The notes beneath the pieces were generated by a model. It made no database searches. It saw only the letters and a program-made list of their open reading frames with translations, and had not been told where the DNA came from. A DNA stretch of 64,000 nt from Leptolyngbya sp. PCC 7375 (GTDB lineage Bacteria > Cyanobacteriota > Cyanobacteriia > Phormidesmidales > Phormidesmidaceae): positions 5,318,486 through 5,382,485 of the forward strand of contig NZ_JH993797.1 of the NCBI RefSeq assembly GCF_000316115.1, read 5' to 3'. Shown piece after piece: positions 53,721 to 63,700 of this stretch; within the stretch, counting starts at the first letter, position 1; every line of letters begins with the position of its first letter. Both the position numbers and the translations under genes were made by a program.

Positions 53721-55838
53721 ATGACCTATCAAAAATCTATTCGTACCTTAGCCACTGCTCTTCTGTTAACAACAGTGACAACAACTACTGCCGCTGCTGA
53801 AACTTCAGTCGCATTTGATTTTCCTACGGTACAGGCTACGGTTAATAGCTCTCAGGATGGGCCAATTACTCCCGATGAGCAGCTGACGTTGCGAGAAGCG
53901 ATCGCAATTACAAACGGTACACTCAACTTAACCGATCTCAGTGCCGCAGAACAGCAACAAGTAACCCCTAGCTCTGGCAATTCAGTTATTGCCTTTGATT
54001 TACCCGCAGATAACACGACTATTGAACTGCAGTCACTTTTACCAGTTTTAGCTCAGCCTGGCCTAGTCATTGACGGCACCACCCAGACTGGTTACGATGC
54101 CACCAAATCAGCCACAGCAGAAATTTTAGTGGCAATCCCAGTGGTGGAAATCACGTCCGCTGATGACGCTGAAGTCTTTCGGGGCCTAACTATCGTTGCT
54201 GACGATATCACCATTCGAGGGCTAAGTCTATATGGGTTTACGTCACAGCATAGGGCCACTGAATCTACTCCACCAGCGGATATTTTTATTGCCCATAAAC
54301 TGCCACCACCGGATACTAGCCAGCAAGATATTCCGGCTAGCAATTTCTCCTTTTACGATGAGAACCATCCACCCCAGGGAATTATTATTGAACAAAACTG
54401 GATCGGCATTCCTACTGATGACACCATTCCCAAACAGCCCTCTGCTTTTGGAGTGTCTGTGTTTAACAGCCAGGGAGTAAAACTTCAACACAATCGCATT
54501 TCTTACCATGATGGTAGTGGTGTGATTACTGGGGCACGGGCCGAGAATTTAGAAATTGTTGAGAACTTAATTGTCAACAACGGCTTAGCTGGAATGCCTG
54601 ATGCTATTCGTTTAGAGGGGCGCATCAATAATGGTCTAATTACTGGCAACCTGATGTGTGGCAATGATGGCAGCGGGATCTTCTTGTTTAAACCCCAGGG
54701 TGCTGTAGAGATTAGCAACAACGATATTCGCTTTAATGGTCAACGGCTGCGACGAGCTGCTATTTATTTGATGGGAAATGATCATCAGGTAAGGGATAAT
54801 CATATTGCTAATCAAAAAGGTCCAGGTGTAGTGGTGACTGCCTTTAGCCAAGGGGGCACTACCCACAGCCAGCGCAATGTGATTGAGAATAATCGCTTTG
54901 AGAATTTAGAAGGGTTGAGCATTGATCTTAACACCCGTCGTAATCGAGGTGTACAAGACTTTCAGCGGGGTGATGGCCCCAACCCACTACGAGATTCTAA
55001 TCAGCGGCGGCGAGATACGGGTAACAGTGCGATCAATCCACCCCAGTTCGATAGTCCTGAATTCTTTGCCATCGATGGTCAGGTAGTTATCCAAGGTAAA
55101 GCCGATATTGGCTCTACAGTACAACTCTATCTCACCCGAGGTAATACGGGAGAATATGGGCCGCTGACAACACCATTAGCCACGGTTAATGTTACTGAAG
55201 ATGGCACATTTACTTACACTCCAGCAGATCTACGTCCTGGTGATGTGATTAGTGGTACTTCCACCGATCCGAACTACGGCACCTCTGAACCAGCTCTCAA
55301 TACTATGGTTGTCGCTCTTGGAGAGACAAGCACCACTCACCCTAATCGCATGGCTTCGACAACTGCTGAGAGTGTTCAATGCACGACTCCGCCATTGCCT
55401 CCGGCTCCGCCAGCACCTCCAGCTCCAGAACCTGAGGTGATCCGTCTAGAAGTTCCTCGCAATGTGCACTATGGTCTGGATGAAGACTTTATCAACCCGG
55501 ATAGTGCGGTAATTTTGGACCAAATTGCGGCTGTCATGGTGCAGTATCCATCGATAGTTGTTGATTTGCATGGGCATACTGACTCCAGAGCAAGCGTGGC
55601 CTACAACCAAGATCTGGCTCGACGTCGGGCGAACAATGCACGGCGGTATCTGATACAGCAGGGAATTGCTCCTGAGCGGATGACGATTCGGTCGTTTGGA
55701 GAGACAGAGCTGTTGGTAGAGGAAATTGATCGGGTGAACTATGCGCGCAATCGTCGGGTGGAGTTTGTGTTTAGTGATGTCCGAGGTGTGGAAATCACCT
55801 TTGTGGATCAAGAAGAAGATTTGCAGATAGAACAATAA
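53721..55838 (+). CDS. Exported right-handed beta-helix protein with C-terminal OmpA domain
   Basis: 705 residues. Signal peptide ALLLTTVTTTTAAAE, then a CSLREA-like start (LTLREAIAITNGT). A parallel beta-helix follows (about 160-430: IEQNWIGIPTDD, LQHNRISYHDGSGVITG, IVENLIVNNGL, ITGNLMCGNDGSGIFLF, ISNNDIRFNGQR, VRDNHIANQKG). Next are a beta module, a Pro-rich linker (PPLPPAPPAPPAP) and an OmpA-like domain from about residue 575 (GLDEDFINPDSAVILDQIAAV, VVDLHGHTDSRASVAYNQDLARRRANNARRYLIQQGI, NYARNRRVEFVF) with the peptidoglycan-binding residues. It should tie the outer-membrane structure to the wall. Confidence 0.9.
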   Translation: MTYQKSIRTLATALLLTTVTTTTAAAETSVAFDFPTVQATVNSSQDGPITPDEQLTLREAIAITNGTLNLTDLSAAEQQQVTPSSGNSVIAFDLPADNTTIELQSLLPVLAQPGLVIDGTTQTGYDATKSATAEILVAIPVVEITSADDAEVFRGLTIVADDITIRGLSLYGFTSQHRATESTPPADIFIAHKLPPPDTSQQDIPASNFSFYDENHPPQGIIIEQNWIGIPTDDTIPKQPSAFGVSVFNSQGVKLQHNRISYHDGSGVITGARAENLEIVENLIVNNGLAGMPDAIRLEGRINNGLITGNLMCGNDGSGIFLFKPQGAVEISNNDIRFNGQRLRRAAIYLMGNDHQVRDNHIANQKGPGVVVTAFSQGGTTHSQRNVIENNRFENLEGLSIDLNTRRNRGVQDFQRGDGPNPLRDSNQRRRDTGNSAINPPQFDSPEFFAIDGQVVIQGKADIGSTVQLYLTRGNTGEYGPLTTPLATVNVTEDGTFTYTPADLRPGDVISGTSTDPNYGTSEPALNTMVVALGETSTTHPNRMASTTAESVQCTTPPLPPAPPAPPAPEPEVIRLEVPRNVHYGLDEDFINPDSAVILDQIAAVMVQYPSIVVDLHGHTDSRASVAYNQDLARRRANNARRYLIQQGIAPERMTIRSFGETELLVEEIDRVNYARNRRVEFVFSDVRGVEITFVDQEEDLQIEQ

Positions 55839-55863
55839 GAATTTTAGGTCTTCGTTGTAGAGT

Positions 55864-55877
55864 CGTTCCATGGAACG
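55864..55877. repeat. REP-like palindrome, CCATGG core, degenerate
   Basis: CGTTCCATGGAACG with looser outer arms (TTGTAGAGT and CCCCACAAA), 26 bp after the OmpA-type gene. A second partial copy of the outer arm (ACGTCCCCACAAAG) follows at 55899-55912. Confidence 0.65.
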
Positions 55878-55976
55878 TCCCCACAAAGATGACGACAACG
55901 TCCCCACAAAGAGGGGTTTCTACCAATAGCCAAATCGACTGAGCATGTGCGTTGAGGAACGTTTAGGGATTGTGTG

Positions 55977-58900
55977 ATGAAAGCGTTATTAGAACATTTA
56001 AAGACAATGACTAAGCCGGTTGATGGGCAACGTCTAAGCTCATGTGCGCCTCAATTTGGCAAGAAACGTTCAGGCAAGATCGCACTCTCTTATACGTTAT
56101 CATTACTTTCTGCTGGAACCCTGTTAGGGGCAATGCCTCAAAGGGCTGAGGCTGCCACCTATACTTATGACAATACGTCATCTGGTGCCATTAGCAACAC
56201 AACTACTTCGTGTGTTTCGCCTGCTTCGCCCTTGGTTCGTACCTTTACGGTTGGCGATAACTTTACGGTTCAGGACGTTAATCTAGGATTTAATGCGGAT
56301 CATGCCTACCGGGGAGATATTCAAGTTACCTTGCGGCATCCGGATGGCACCTCTGTACAAGTGATTGCGAGCAATGGTAGCGATGGTTCTGCTGGATATG
56401 ATGTTCTTTTAGACAGTAGTTCTGCAAATGCGCTGAATGATGGTAATGCCGATACTACAGCAACACCTCTCTATGACCGTACTGCTGCTCCATCCAATAG
56501 CCTTGCTTCGTTTAATGGTAAAGCCTCTAATGGAACTTGGACCCTGGAAGTTTGTGATACGTTTTCTAGTGACGACGGCACGTTCAACAGCGCCCAACTA
56601 ATTTTAGATGACACAGCTCCTCCCATTGATCCCTCATTGCCAACGGGGCCGAGACCGTTTAGTTTGCGCTATAGCGTAGAGACTAAAGGTAATATGGCGG
56701 CCATTGGTAATGCATCGTTGAGATGCGATACCGCCAATGCGACCTGTTCCGCCGCACTTTCAGACGGTAGTGTTGGTAACAACGTGGGTGGTCTAGCGAT
56801 GCAAATGCTAGATACTGACAGTGATGGCAGTACTTTTAACTCTAGCTCGGCTGATTTGACCATACCTGCCGGGGCGAGTGTATTGTTCGCGGGTCTTTAC
56901 TGGGGTGGTACTTCTAACGGTGCAACCACAGCGGCACCGGATGCCAGTAAGCGTAACGAGGCGTTGTTGGCCACACCGAGCAGCGGTTATCAGACGGTTA
57001 CTGCTGACACCTATACCAGTATTGACGACTCGGCCACAACTGGATGGGACGTGTACAGTTCCTTTACGGATGTGACTAGTCTGGTGCAATCTGCGGGCAG
57101 TGGTACTTATACCATGGCAAATGTACAGGCCAGTACGGGTACGGGCTTTACCTATCCCAATGCGGGTTGGTCTCTGATCGTTGTTTACGAAGATGTGACC
57201 GAACCCATGCGGAATATGACCGTTTTTGATGGGTATAACTTCTCAGGTTTTGATACAGGAAATGTCCAAACGTTGACTGGGTTAAGGACACCACCCACCG
57301 CTGGCTTTGATGTGTTTATGGGGGCCTTTGCGGGGGATGGTGAACCGGATGTGACAGGAGATACATTATCAATTAACGGGACTGCTGCCTCTGATGCGGT
57401 CAACCCAGTTGATAACTTCTACAATGGTACCATTTCTCGATATGGGTCCCATGTAACGGATCGTAATCCTAACAATCCTTACAACATGGTGGTGGATATT
57501 GACCATCTGGATCTAACAGCGTGGAACCAGACCAACAATGTTATCCCCACCAATGCCACCAGTATTGATTTGAACCTGTCTACATCGGGTGACGGCATTT
57601 GGCCCATGGTGTACTTCTTTGGGGTGGAAGTGTTTGAGCCCAATTTGGTCACCCAGTTTGAGAAGACAACACCGGCGACAAACTATGCAACGGGGGATAC
57701 GATTCCGTACACCATTTCGGTGACTAATACGGGGAATGACAATTCTGTTAATACGGTGATTACGGATGCGATTCCGACGGGAACTACGTTTGTACCTGGG
57801 TCTTTGACAATTAATGGTGTTGCAAAAACCGATGGTGCGGGGGATGACGAAGCAGAGTTTGATGGTAGCAGTGTAGTCTTCCGTGTGGGTACGGGGGCCA
57901 ATGCCTCCCAGGGTGGCCAGGTAAATATCAACGACACGGTCACCATGACCTTTGATGTCACAGTGACGGCGGTAGCTGGGGAACTGGTATGTAATCAGGC
58001 GAGCATTGATTATCAAGGGGCGACCAGTGGGAATGCAGGCTCGGGAGTGTCAGATGATCCGAATACGCCAGCGGTGGATGACTGTACTGAAATTACGACA
58101 ACAGCGTCAGCTGCGAAAGACTATGGTGATGCTCCCGCCGCTACCTATGGTGATGCCAGTCATACGGTGCCTACGACACCGAATCTCTACATTGGTGGTG
58201 TGGGACCTGATACTGAAAGCAATACCCATACTAGCCCCAATGCCGATGGTGATGATAATGATGGCACCGATGAGGAAGATGGTCTCACCATTCATGGCGT
58301 ACAGCTCACCCAAGGAGATGCGGTCAGGCTAACGGTACCAGTTTATAACGATACGGGCAGTGATGCTACCCTTTCTGGCTGGATCGACTTCGATGGCAGT
58401 GGCACATTTGAGCCCACTGAGAAAGCTACAGTAACCGTTCCTAATGGACTCCATCTCGACGGAGAAGACGAATCTGTGTTGCTTGACTTTGGCACACCCA
58501 CTATGGCGGCAGGGACAACCTATGTACGACTGCGGGTGAGTAGTGCGGGTGGAGACGATGCCACTGGCACAGCTGCCGATGGAGAAGTTGAAGACCACCT
58601 CGTTGAGATTGTTCCTGGATTACCAACGACTGTCTGCCCAGTCGAAACCGTTCTAGACTTCAACCAACTCAACGAATCTCCTGCTTGGGATGGCACTCAA
58701 GTTACGCGCACGGGAACGTTTAACGGCATCAACTATACCCTGGTCTTTAGCGACAGTGGCACTCTTGTTTGGAATAGCGATGCACCTGAGATTTCGTCGA
58801 ATGGTGATGTGGAACTCTCCTTCAATGCGGATAGTGACCAAGATGCCTGGGTTGAGATGGATTTGGCCGCAGATACTCTAATTGACGAACTTAGTTTAAC

Positions 58901-59852
58901 CATCTACGACCTGGATACGGGCGGTGACTACTTTGAACTGCCGCCAACGGGCGATAGCAGTGGCATGGGTTGGGTTGACAACGTCAGAATTGAAGGCTTT
59001 AACGGTGCTACGCCTGTTCCAGCTAGCCTGGTGGGTGGTTCCATGGTACGCATTGATGGCAATGATGCCTTTGCCAATGGTTTTACCAGTTCTATCGAAC
59101 CTCGAACAGAACCATCTACGCAGGTGAAAGCCTTATTCAGTGGCCCTGTAGATCGGGTTGTCATTCGTTACTTTAGTCAAGATTTGGAAGGGCGGCTGGA
59201 AACAGAACCCAACAGTCAGTTTGTTTGGATAGAGCCGGTGCTAACCGGATGTCCAGTATCGAGTAGTCCAGATGTTGTTCTAGTTAAACGCATCACGGCC
59301 ATCAATGGCCTCACCACTAACCCTAACGACAGTAAAGACTTAACCCAGGTGATTAATGATGGTGTTGCAGACTCCGCCGATGATGAGAGCAACTGGCCTG
59401 CCAGCTATTTGGTGGGTGAACTCGATGCCGGATTAGTCCAACCCGGTGATGAGATTGAATACACCGTATATTTCATGAATGCGGGTGATGGAGCAGCTGA
59501 AACCGTGAGAATCTGTGACTGGATTCAGCCGAATCAGAGTTTTGTGACTGGCAAGTATGGCGGTAACGATATTGAACTAGTCATCGACGGCACCACCTAT
59601 AATCTCACCGATGATAGCGATGCGGCTACCGTTGACCGGGGAGAGGTGACCACGGTGGGTAGTCTACCTGCCACACCTACCTGTAATCTCTCGTCATTCA
59701 CCACAACTGCTACCGATGAAGTTGTCGTGGTGGATATTACGGGGACAACGGGTGATCCGGCAGGGTTGGCCACATTCCCGAATACCACTGGACAAGGCAC
59801 ACCTAATAATGCCTATGGTTACTTTCGGTTTACCACCAAGGTAGATGAATAG
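55977..59852 (+). CDS. Large exported P-domain/DUF11/GEVED protein
   Basis: 1291 residues from the ATG at 55977 (a GTG lies just before it). Signal peptide (IALSYTLSLLSAGTLLGAMPQRAEA), then a proprotein-convertase P-type domain (about 60-215: VQDVNLGFNADHAYRGDIQVTLRHPDGTSVQVI, GTWTLEVCDTF). A 340-residue beta domain (FSLRYSVETKGNMAAIGNASLRC..VLFAGLYWGG) follows. Next come a DUF11 module (about 555-690, NTGNDNSVNTVITDAIPTGTTFVPGSL), a GEVED domain (about 714-880, DYGDAPAATYGDASH to DGEVEDHLVEI), a DUF642-like part and a last DUF11-like module (EIEYTVYFMNAGDGAAETVRICD). It probably forms a large part of the surface structure. The RAYT gene follows 12 bp later. Confidence 0.85.
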   Translation: MKALLEHLKTMTKPVDGQRLSSCAPQFGKKRSGKIALSYTLSLLSAGTLLGAMPQRAEAATYTYDNTSSGAISNTTTSCVSPASPLVRTFTVGDNFTVQDVNLGFNADHAYRGDIQVTLRHPDGTSVQVIASNGSDGSAGYDVLLDSSSANALNDGNADTTATPLYDRTAAPSNSLASFNGKASNGTWTLEVCDTFSSDDGTFNSAQLILDDTAPPIDPSLPTGPRPFSLRYSVETKGNMAAIGNASLRCDTANATCSAALSDGSVGNNVGGLAMQMLDTDSDGSTFNSSSADLTIPAGASVLFAGLYWGGTSNGATTAAPDASKRNEALLATPSSGYQTVTADTYTSIDDSATTGWDVYSSFTDVTSLVQSAGSGTYTMANVQASTGTGFTYPNAGWSLIVVYEDVTEPMRNMTVFDGYNFSGFDTGNVQTLTGLRTPPTAGFDVFMGAFAGDGEPDVTGDTLSINGTAASDAVNPVDNFYNGTISRYGSHVTDRNPNNPYNMVVDIDHLDLTAWNQTNNVIPTNATSIDLNLSTSGDGIWPMVYFFGVEVFEPNLVTQFEKTTPATNYATGDTIPYTISVTNTGNDNSVNTVITDAIPTGTTFVPGSLTINGVAKTDGAGDDEAEFDGSSVVFRVGTGANASQGGQVNINDTVTMTFDVTVTAVAGELVCNQASIDYQGATSGNAGSGVSDDPNTPAVDDCTEITTTASAAKDYGDAPAATYGDASHTVPTTPNLYIGGVGPDTESNTHTSPNADGDDNDGTDEEDGLTIHGVQLTQGDAVRLTVPVYNDTGSDATLSGWIDFDGSGTFEPTEKATVTVPNGLHLDGEDESVLLDFGTPTMAAGTTYVRLRVSSAGGDDATGTAADGEVEDHLVEIVPGLPTTVCPVETVLDFNQLNESPAWDGTQVTRTGTFNGINYTLVFSDSGTLVWNSDAPEISSNGDVELSFNADSDQDAWVEMDLAADTLIDELSLTIYDLDTGGDYFELPPTGDSSGMGWVDNVRIEGFNGATPVPASLVGGSMVRIDGNDAFANGFTSSIEPRTEPSTQVKALFSGPVDRVVIRYFSQDLEGRLETEPNSQFVWIEPVLTGCPVSSSPDVVLVKRITAINGLTTNPNDSKDLTQVINDGVADSADDESNWPASYLVGELDAGLVQPGDEIEYTVYFMNAGDGAAETVRICDWIQPNQSFVTGKYGGNDIELVIDGTTYNLTDDSDAATVDRGEVTTVGSLPATPTCNLSSFTTTATDEVVVVDITGTTGDPAGLATFPNTTGQGTPNNAYGYFRFTTKVDE

Positions 59853-59864
59853 GAGGTCCTGGTG

Positions 59865-60569
59865 ATGTCAACGATGTTATATCGCAACAGATTTAAGGGC
59901 ACTTCGATGCGTTTGCCGCAATGGGACTATAGAAACCCGAGTGGTTATTTTGTGACCTTGTGTACAAAAAATCGGGAGTATTTTTTCGGGGATGTGGTCA
60001 ACGGCAAAATGCAATTGTCGGCCATTGGCCATATTGCGAAACGGTTTTGGCAAGAGATTCTGGACCATTGTGAGGGCGTACGAATTGATGAATATATTGT
60101 GATGCCCAATCACGTACACGGAATTTTGATAATTGAACGTCGTTTGGATGATACGGGCGTTGGTAACGATACGGGCGTTGGTAACAATACGGGCGTTGGT
60201 AACGATTTTGTAGAGACGTTCCATGGAACGTCTCTACAAAATCGCGAGATATCGTCCAAACCCTATACGAAATCATCACCCTCTAACGAACCATTCTCGT
60301 CATCTCAAACGATGTCCGCAATTTCCCCCAAACGCGGCTCCTTAAGCACCATCATTCGTTCCTACAAATCTTCCGTAACGCGATGGTGTCGCCAAAATGG
60401 GTATTCTCATTTTGCATGGCAATCTCGGTTTTACGAACATGTAATTCGTGCCGATGGGTCGATTAATTATATTCGGCGATATATCGTTAATAACCCGAGA
60501 AATTGGCAACAAGATCGCAATAACACCCAAAAAATATCGCCTCCGACAAAATCGCCTCCAATAACGTAA
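59865..60569 (+). CDS. REP-associated tyrosine transposase (RAYT, TnpA-REP)
   Basis: 234 residues; the ATG at 59865 follows AGGAGG, which overlaps the TAG of the surface-protein gene. A Y1 HUH enzyme: YFVTLCTKNREYFFG near residue 26, the HUH motif MPNHVHGILI near 79, and the Tyr of IIRSYKSSVTRW near 165. Between these, residues 93-113 come from three 18-bp repeats (DTGVGN, DTGVGN, NTGVGN) followed by VETFHGTSLQN, which is translated REP palindrome DNA. RAYTs act on REP-type palindromes, and this one carries a perfect 42-bp copy of the window's REP-like family in its own reading frame. The C-terminal residues after NNPRNW are poor in known motifs. Confidence 0.9.
   Translation: MSTMLYRNRFKGTSMRLPQWDYRNPSGYFVTLCTKNREYFFGDVVNGKMQLSAIGHIAKRFWQEILDHCEGVRIDEYIVMPNHVHGILIIERRLDDTGVGNDTGVGNNTGVGNDFVETFHGTSLQNREISSKPYTKSSPSNEPFSSSQTMSAISPKRGSLSTIIRSYKSSVTRWCRQNGYSHFAWQSRFYEHVIRADGSINYIRRYIVNNPRNWQQDRNNTQKISPPTKSPPIT
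60151..60204 (+). repeat. Three tandem 18-bp repeats in the RAYT gene
   Basis: GATACGGGCGTTGGTAAC occurs three times in a row (the third begins AATACG), encoding DTGVGN repeats. They abut the REP-like palindrome at 60203. Confidence 0.85.
60203..60244. repeat. REP-like palindrome, CCATGG core (42 bp, perfect) inside RAYT
   Basis: Perfect 42-bp palindrome with half-site CGATTTTGTAGAGACGTTCC plus A at the centre. It is in frame with the RAYT gene. The longest member of the family in this window. Confidence 0.9.
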
Positions 60570-60612
60570 TCGCCCCAAACGACGTTATCCCTCCCCAACG
60601 ACGCCAACGTCG

Positions 60613-60650
60613 TCATGGTAGAGACGTTCCATGGAACGTCTCTACCATGA
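60613..60650. repeat. REP-like palindrome, CCATGG core (38 bp, perfect)
   Basis: Perfect palindrome with half-site TCATGGTAGAGACGTTCCA, 43 bp after the RAYT stop. RAYT genes are usually flanked by their REP substrates, and this copy fits that. Confidence 0.9.
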
Positions 60651-60750
60651 CCAACCACCAACCACCCCCGACGACCAACGATCATCCGCCCCACGCCCGT
60701 ATTACAACAAATCCCAATTTTCGATATTACACAAAATTTGGTTATTGAAA

Positions 60751-63700
60751 ATGTCTAACCGTCGCCTTACCCCCAATCAATCAAAAACAAATCGCCGTCG
60801 GTTATCCAAGCGGGCACGTACCGTCATCGCCGCGATGTTGTTGTCGGGGGGCATTTTGTCACCGGGGATGATCGCCTGGGCCAATGGACCAGCTCCGGGG
60901 ACAATTATTCGTAACCAGGCAACGGGTAGTTTTGTTGACCCGAGTGATAGTAGTACCCAGACCATTATCTCTAACGAGGTACAGGTTGAGGTAGCTGAGG
61001 TGGCAGGTATCACTGTGGTCGACAATGGTTATAACGAACCCACTGACGGCACCGTCAATGAAGGCGATACGGTATATGTAGACTTTGAGATTACCAATGT
61101 CGGTAACGACCCAACGCAGTTTTTTATTCCAGGTGCGGCAACCATCTCTGGGGGCACAGCACATGCCACCGAAGACATTCAGGTAATTGAGTATGACCCA
61201 GACGGGAGCGGGGTATCGGCGGTTGACTTAAGTGCTAGCAACATTACGGTACCGGGTGGTGGACAGGCCACCGGAAGTCTCGCAGGTATGCCAAACAATG
61301 GCTCAATTCCAGCAGGAGGCAGTATTACGGTACGGGTACCGGTAACAGCGGGTACCGCAGGTAATGATTTAACCGTTATTCTGGGTAATACGACAGCCGC
61401 TAATGGTCAGAATGAGGTCTATGTGGCGGGCACGAACGATGTTTATACCCAAGATAATTCGGGTACGGACAATGGGGATACGGCTGGTGCGCCGATTAAT
61501 AATGAGCGAGAGGCTGAGGATAGTTTGACGGTTACTATTGCAGCTGATCCCAATACTCCGACTGTTATCTGCCCCACTGGCTCATCTGGCACTGGCGGCG
61601 GCTATGCCACCTCTGGCGATGGTCTATATCTTGACGATATCTTCTGGCTTGACTGGAACTGTGGAGTCAACACCCAATTTAACCCTGGTGATGTGGTCCA
61701 AAAAACATGGACTGGCCCCCACGGGATCGAAATCATCGCCACCATTAGCAACATTACCCAAACCCTACACCCTTACAACACAGGCACCTACTTTGAAGAT
61801 AGATTGAATACCCTGTACGGTGGCGTCAATCCCATTAGTCTCAGCAATCTAAATGATGGAGAAGACCCCACCTACGATGTCACATTCTCCATGACGTTGA
61901 ACGGTGTTCCTATCGAGGCGGATATTGTTACTGCTGAAGCAGAGTCTACAGATTCCGTCAATGAATATGCCACCTGGACAACGGATGGCACCCCCTGGCA
62001 ACCGTTAGACGTTGCAGCGGGTTCAGCGCTTAACATTGCATTTTCCAACGGTGGCCAAACCATCACGATGGACGATTTCCCCAATGCTGGCCCTGGAACA
62101 CTATTGGCATTGACTGAGGATGTCTCAACAATTTCAGTAGACATGAATGCGGGGGGTAAAGAAGCCCTTGGCTTCGGTATTATGGTGCCCTTTGACTTTG
62201 GGGATGCCAATGGCTATCCCTCATCCGGCGGCCATTTTGCACCACGCACTGCTACAGGAGGGTCTCAACCCACTACATCGACACCGGCCACTAGTCTGAC
62301 CCTGGCAACCTTGGTGAATGACACACCCTATTTAGGCAGTATTGGGCCAGATACCGAAAGGGCAGAGGATTCTGATCAACCCACAGCCAATGCCGATGGA
62401 GACGATAATAGTAGTCTCGATGATGAAGATGGGATTACCTTAACCACATTAACGGAAGGAGATACAAGCTATACCATTCCAGCCGGTAACATTACAGCTA
62501 ATACGACCGGTGATGCTACCCTGCATGCTTGGGTTGACTTCAATCAGAACAGTAGCTTTGAAGCTAGTGAATATCAGAGTGTTGTTATTAGTAATGGTAC
62601 TCCAGCTGGAGGTTTGACCTGGAGTGGTCTGAGCGGTATTACGCCAGGAACAACCTATGCCCGTTTTCGGTTGACAACAGATACAAATATCACAGCTTCA
62701 ACACCCTATGCTGTAGCGATTGATGGTGAGATGGAGGATTATGCGGTTGCGATCGCATCTTCCACACCCACACCACCATCTGTGCCAGCCAATGCCTGTG
62801 AACTCGTACTCATCAACGACGGCTTTGAAGATCCTCGCATCACGATTCAGCCACCTGTCCCAGTTGCCTCGTTTGGTAACGTTGTCTTCCAGTACGACGA
62901 AACTGATGTTCCTGGGTGGTTGAGTTCTGCTGACAACTTAATTGAAATCTGGGATGAAAACAATAATCCTGGTGCTACTGGTATAGCTCCAGTACCTCCC
63001 TTCGAGGACAATCAGTTTGCTGAAATTAATGCGGTTCTCAATGGCTCTCTATACCAGGATGCTACAACCACACCAGGCACTGTACTCACCTGGCAGTTTG
63101 CCCACCGAGGCAGAACCGGTGTCGATACCCTCAACTTGAAACTAGGTCCACCGGGAGCCACTGTTGCTCAGATTAACCCAACAACAGGCACCACCTCATT
63201 TAGTACCGGCACCAGTGATTGGATCTTGTACCAAGGCACCTACACTATTCCCGCTGGTCAAACCACCACTCGGTTTGAATTTGTCGCTGTGAGTACAGCA
63301 TCTGGCAGCACAAGCGAAGGAAACTTCCTCGATGCTATTCGGTTTGGTCCTCTGTGTGATCATGGTGATGCGGATGCAAGCTATCCAGTTGATCGCACCA
63401 ATAACGGAGCAGCCCATACCCTTGATGGCGTAACTTACTTAGGTAATGCGGCCTATGCTGAATTACAGGCTAATCCCTCGGCGGGTGCCGATGGCGATGA
63501 CAATGGCACCGGAGATGGAGATTTGCAGGACGATGAAGATGGGGTTACCTTTACCTCTACGTTAGAGGCAGACAGTACGGCTACAGTCGATATTGTTGCA
63601 TCAGTTGATGCACCCTTAAGCGCCTGGATTGATTTCAATAACAATGGTAGTTGGGATGATCCAGGTGAACAGATCTTTACCGATGAACCGTTAACGGCGG

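Noticed and set aside
60151..60204. Short tandem repeats as a CRISPR array
   Set aside because: Repeats of 18 bp are directly adjacent without spacers and lie in a coding frame.
59877..60279. Minus-strand ORFs of 93-115 codons opposite the RAYT gene
   Set aside because: They arise from the 18-bp repeats and the palindrome; the plus strand carries all HUH motifs.
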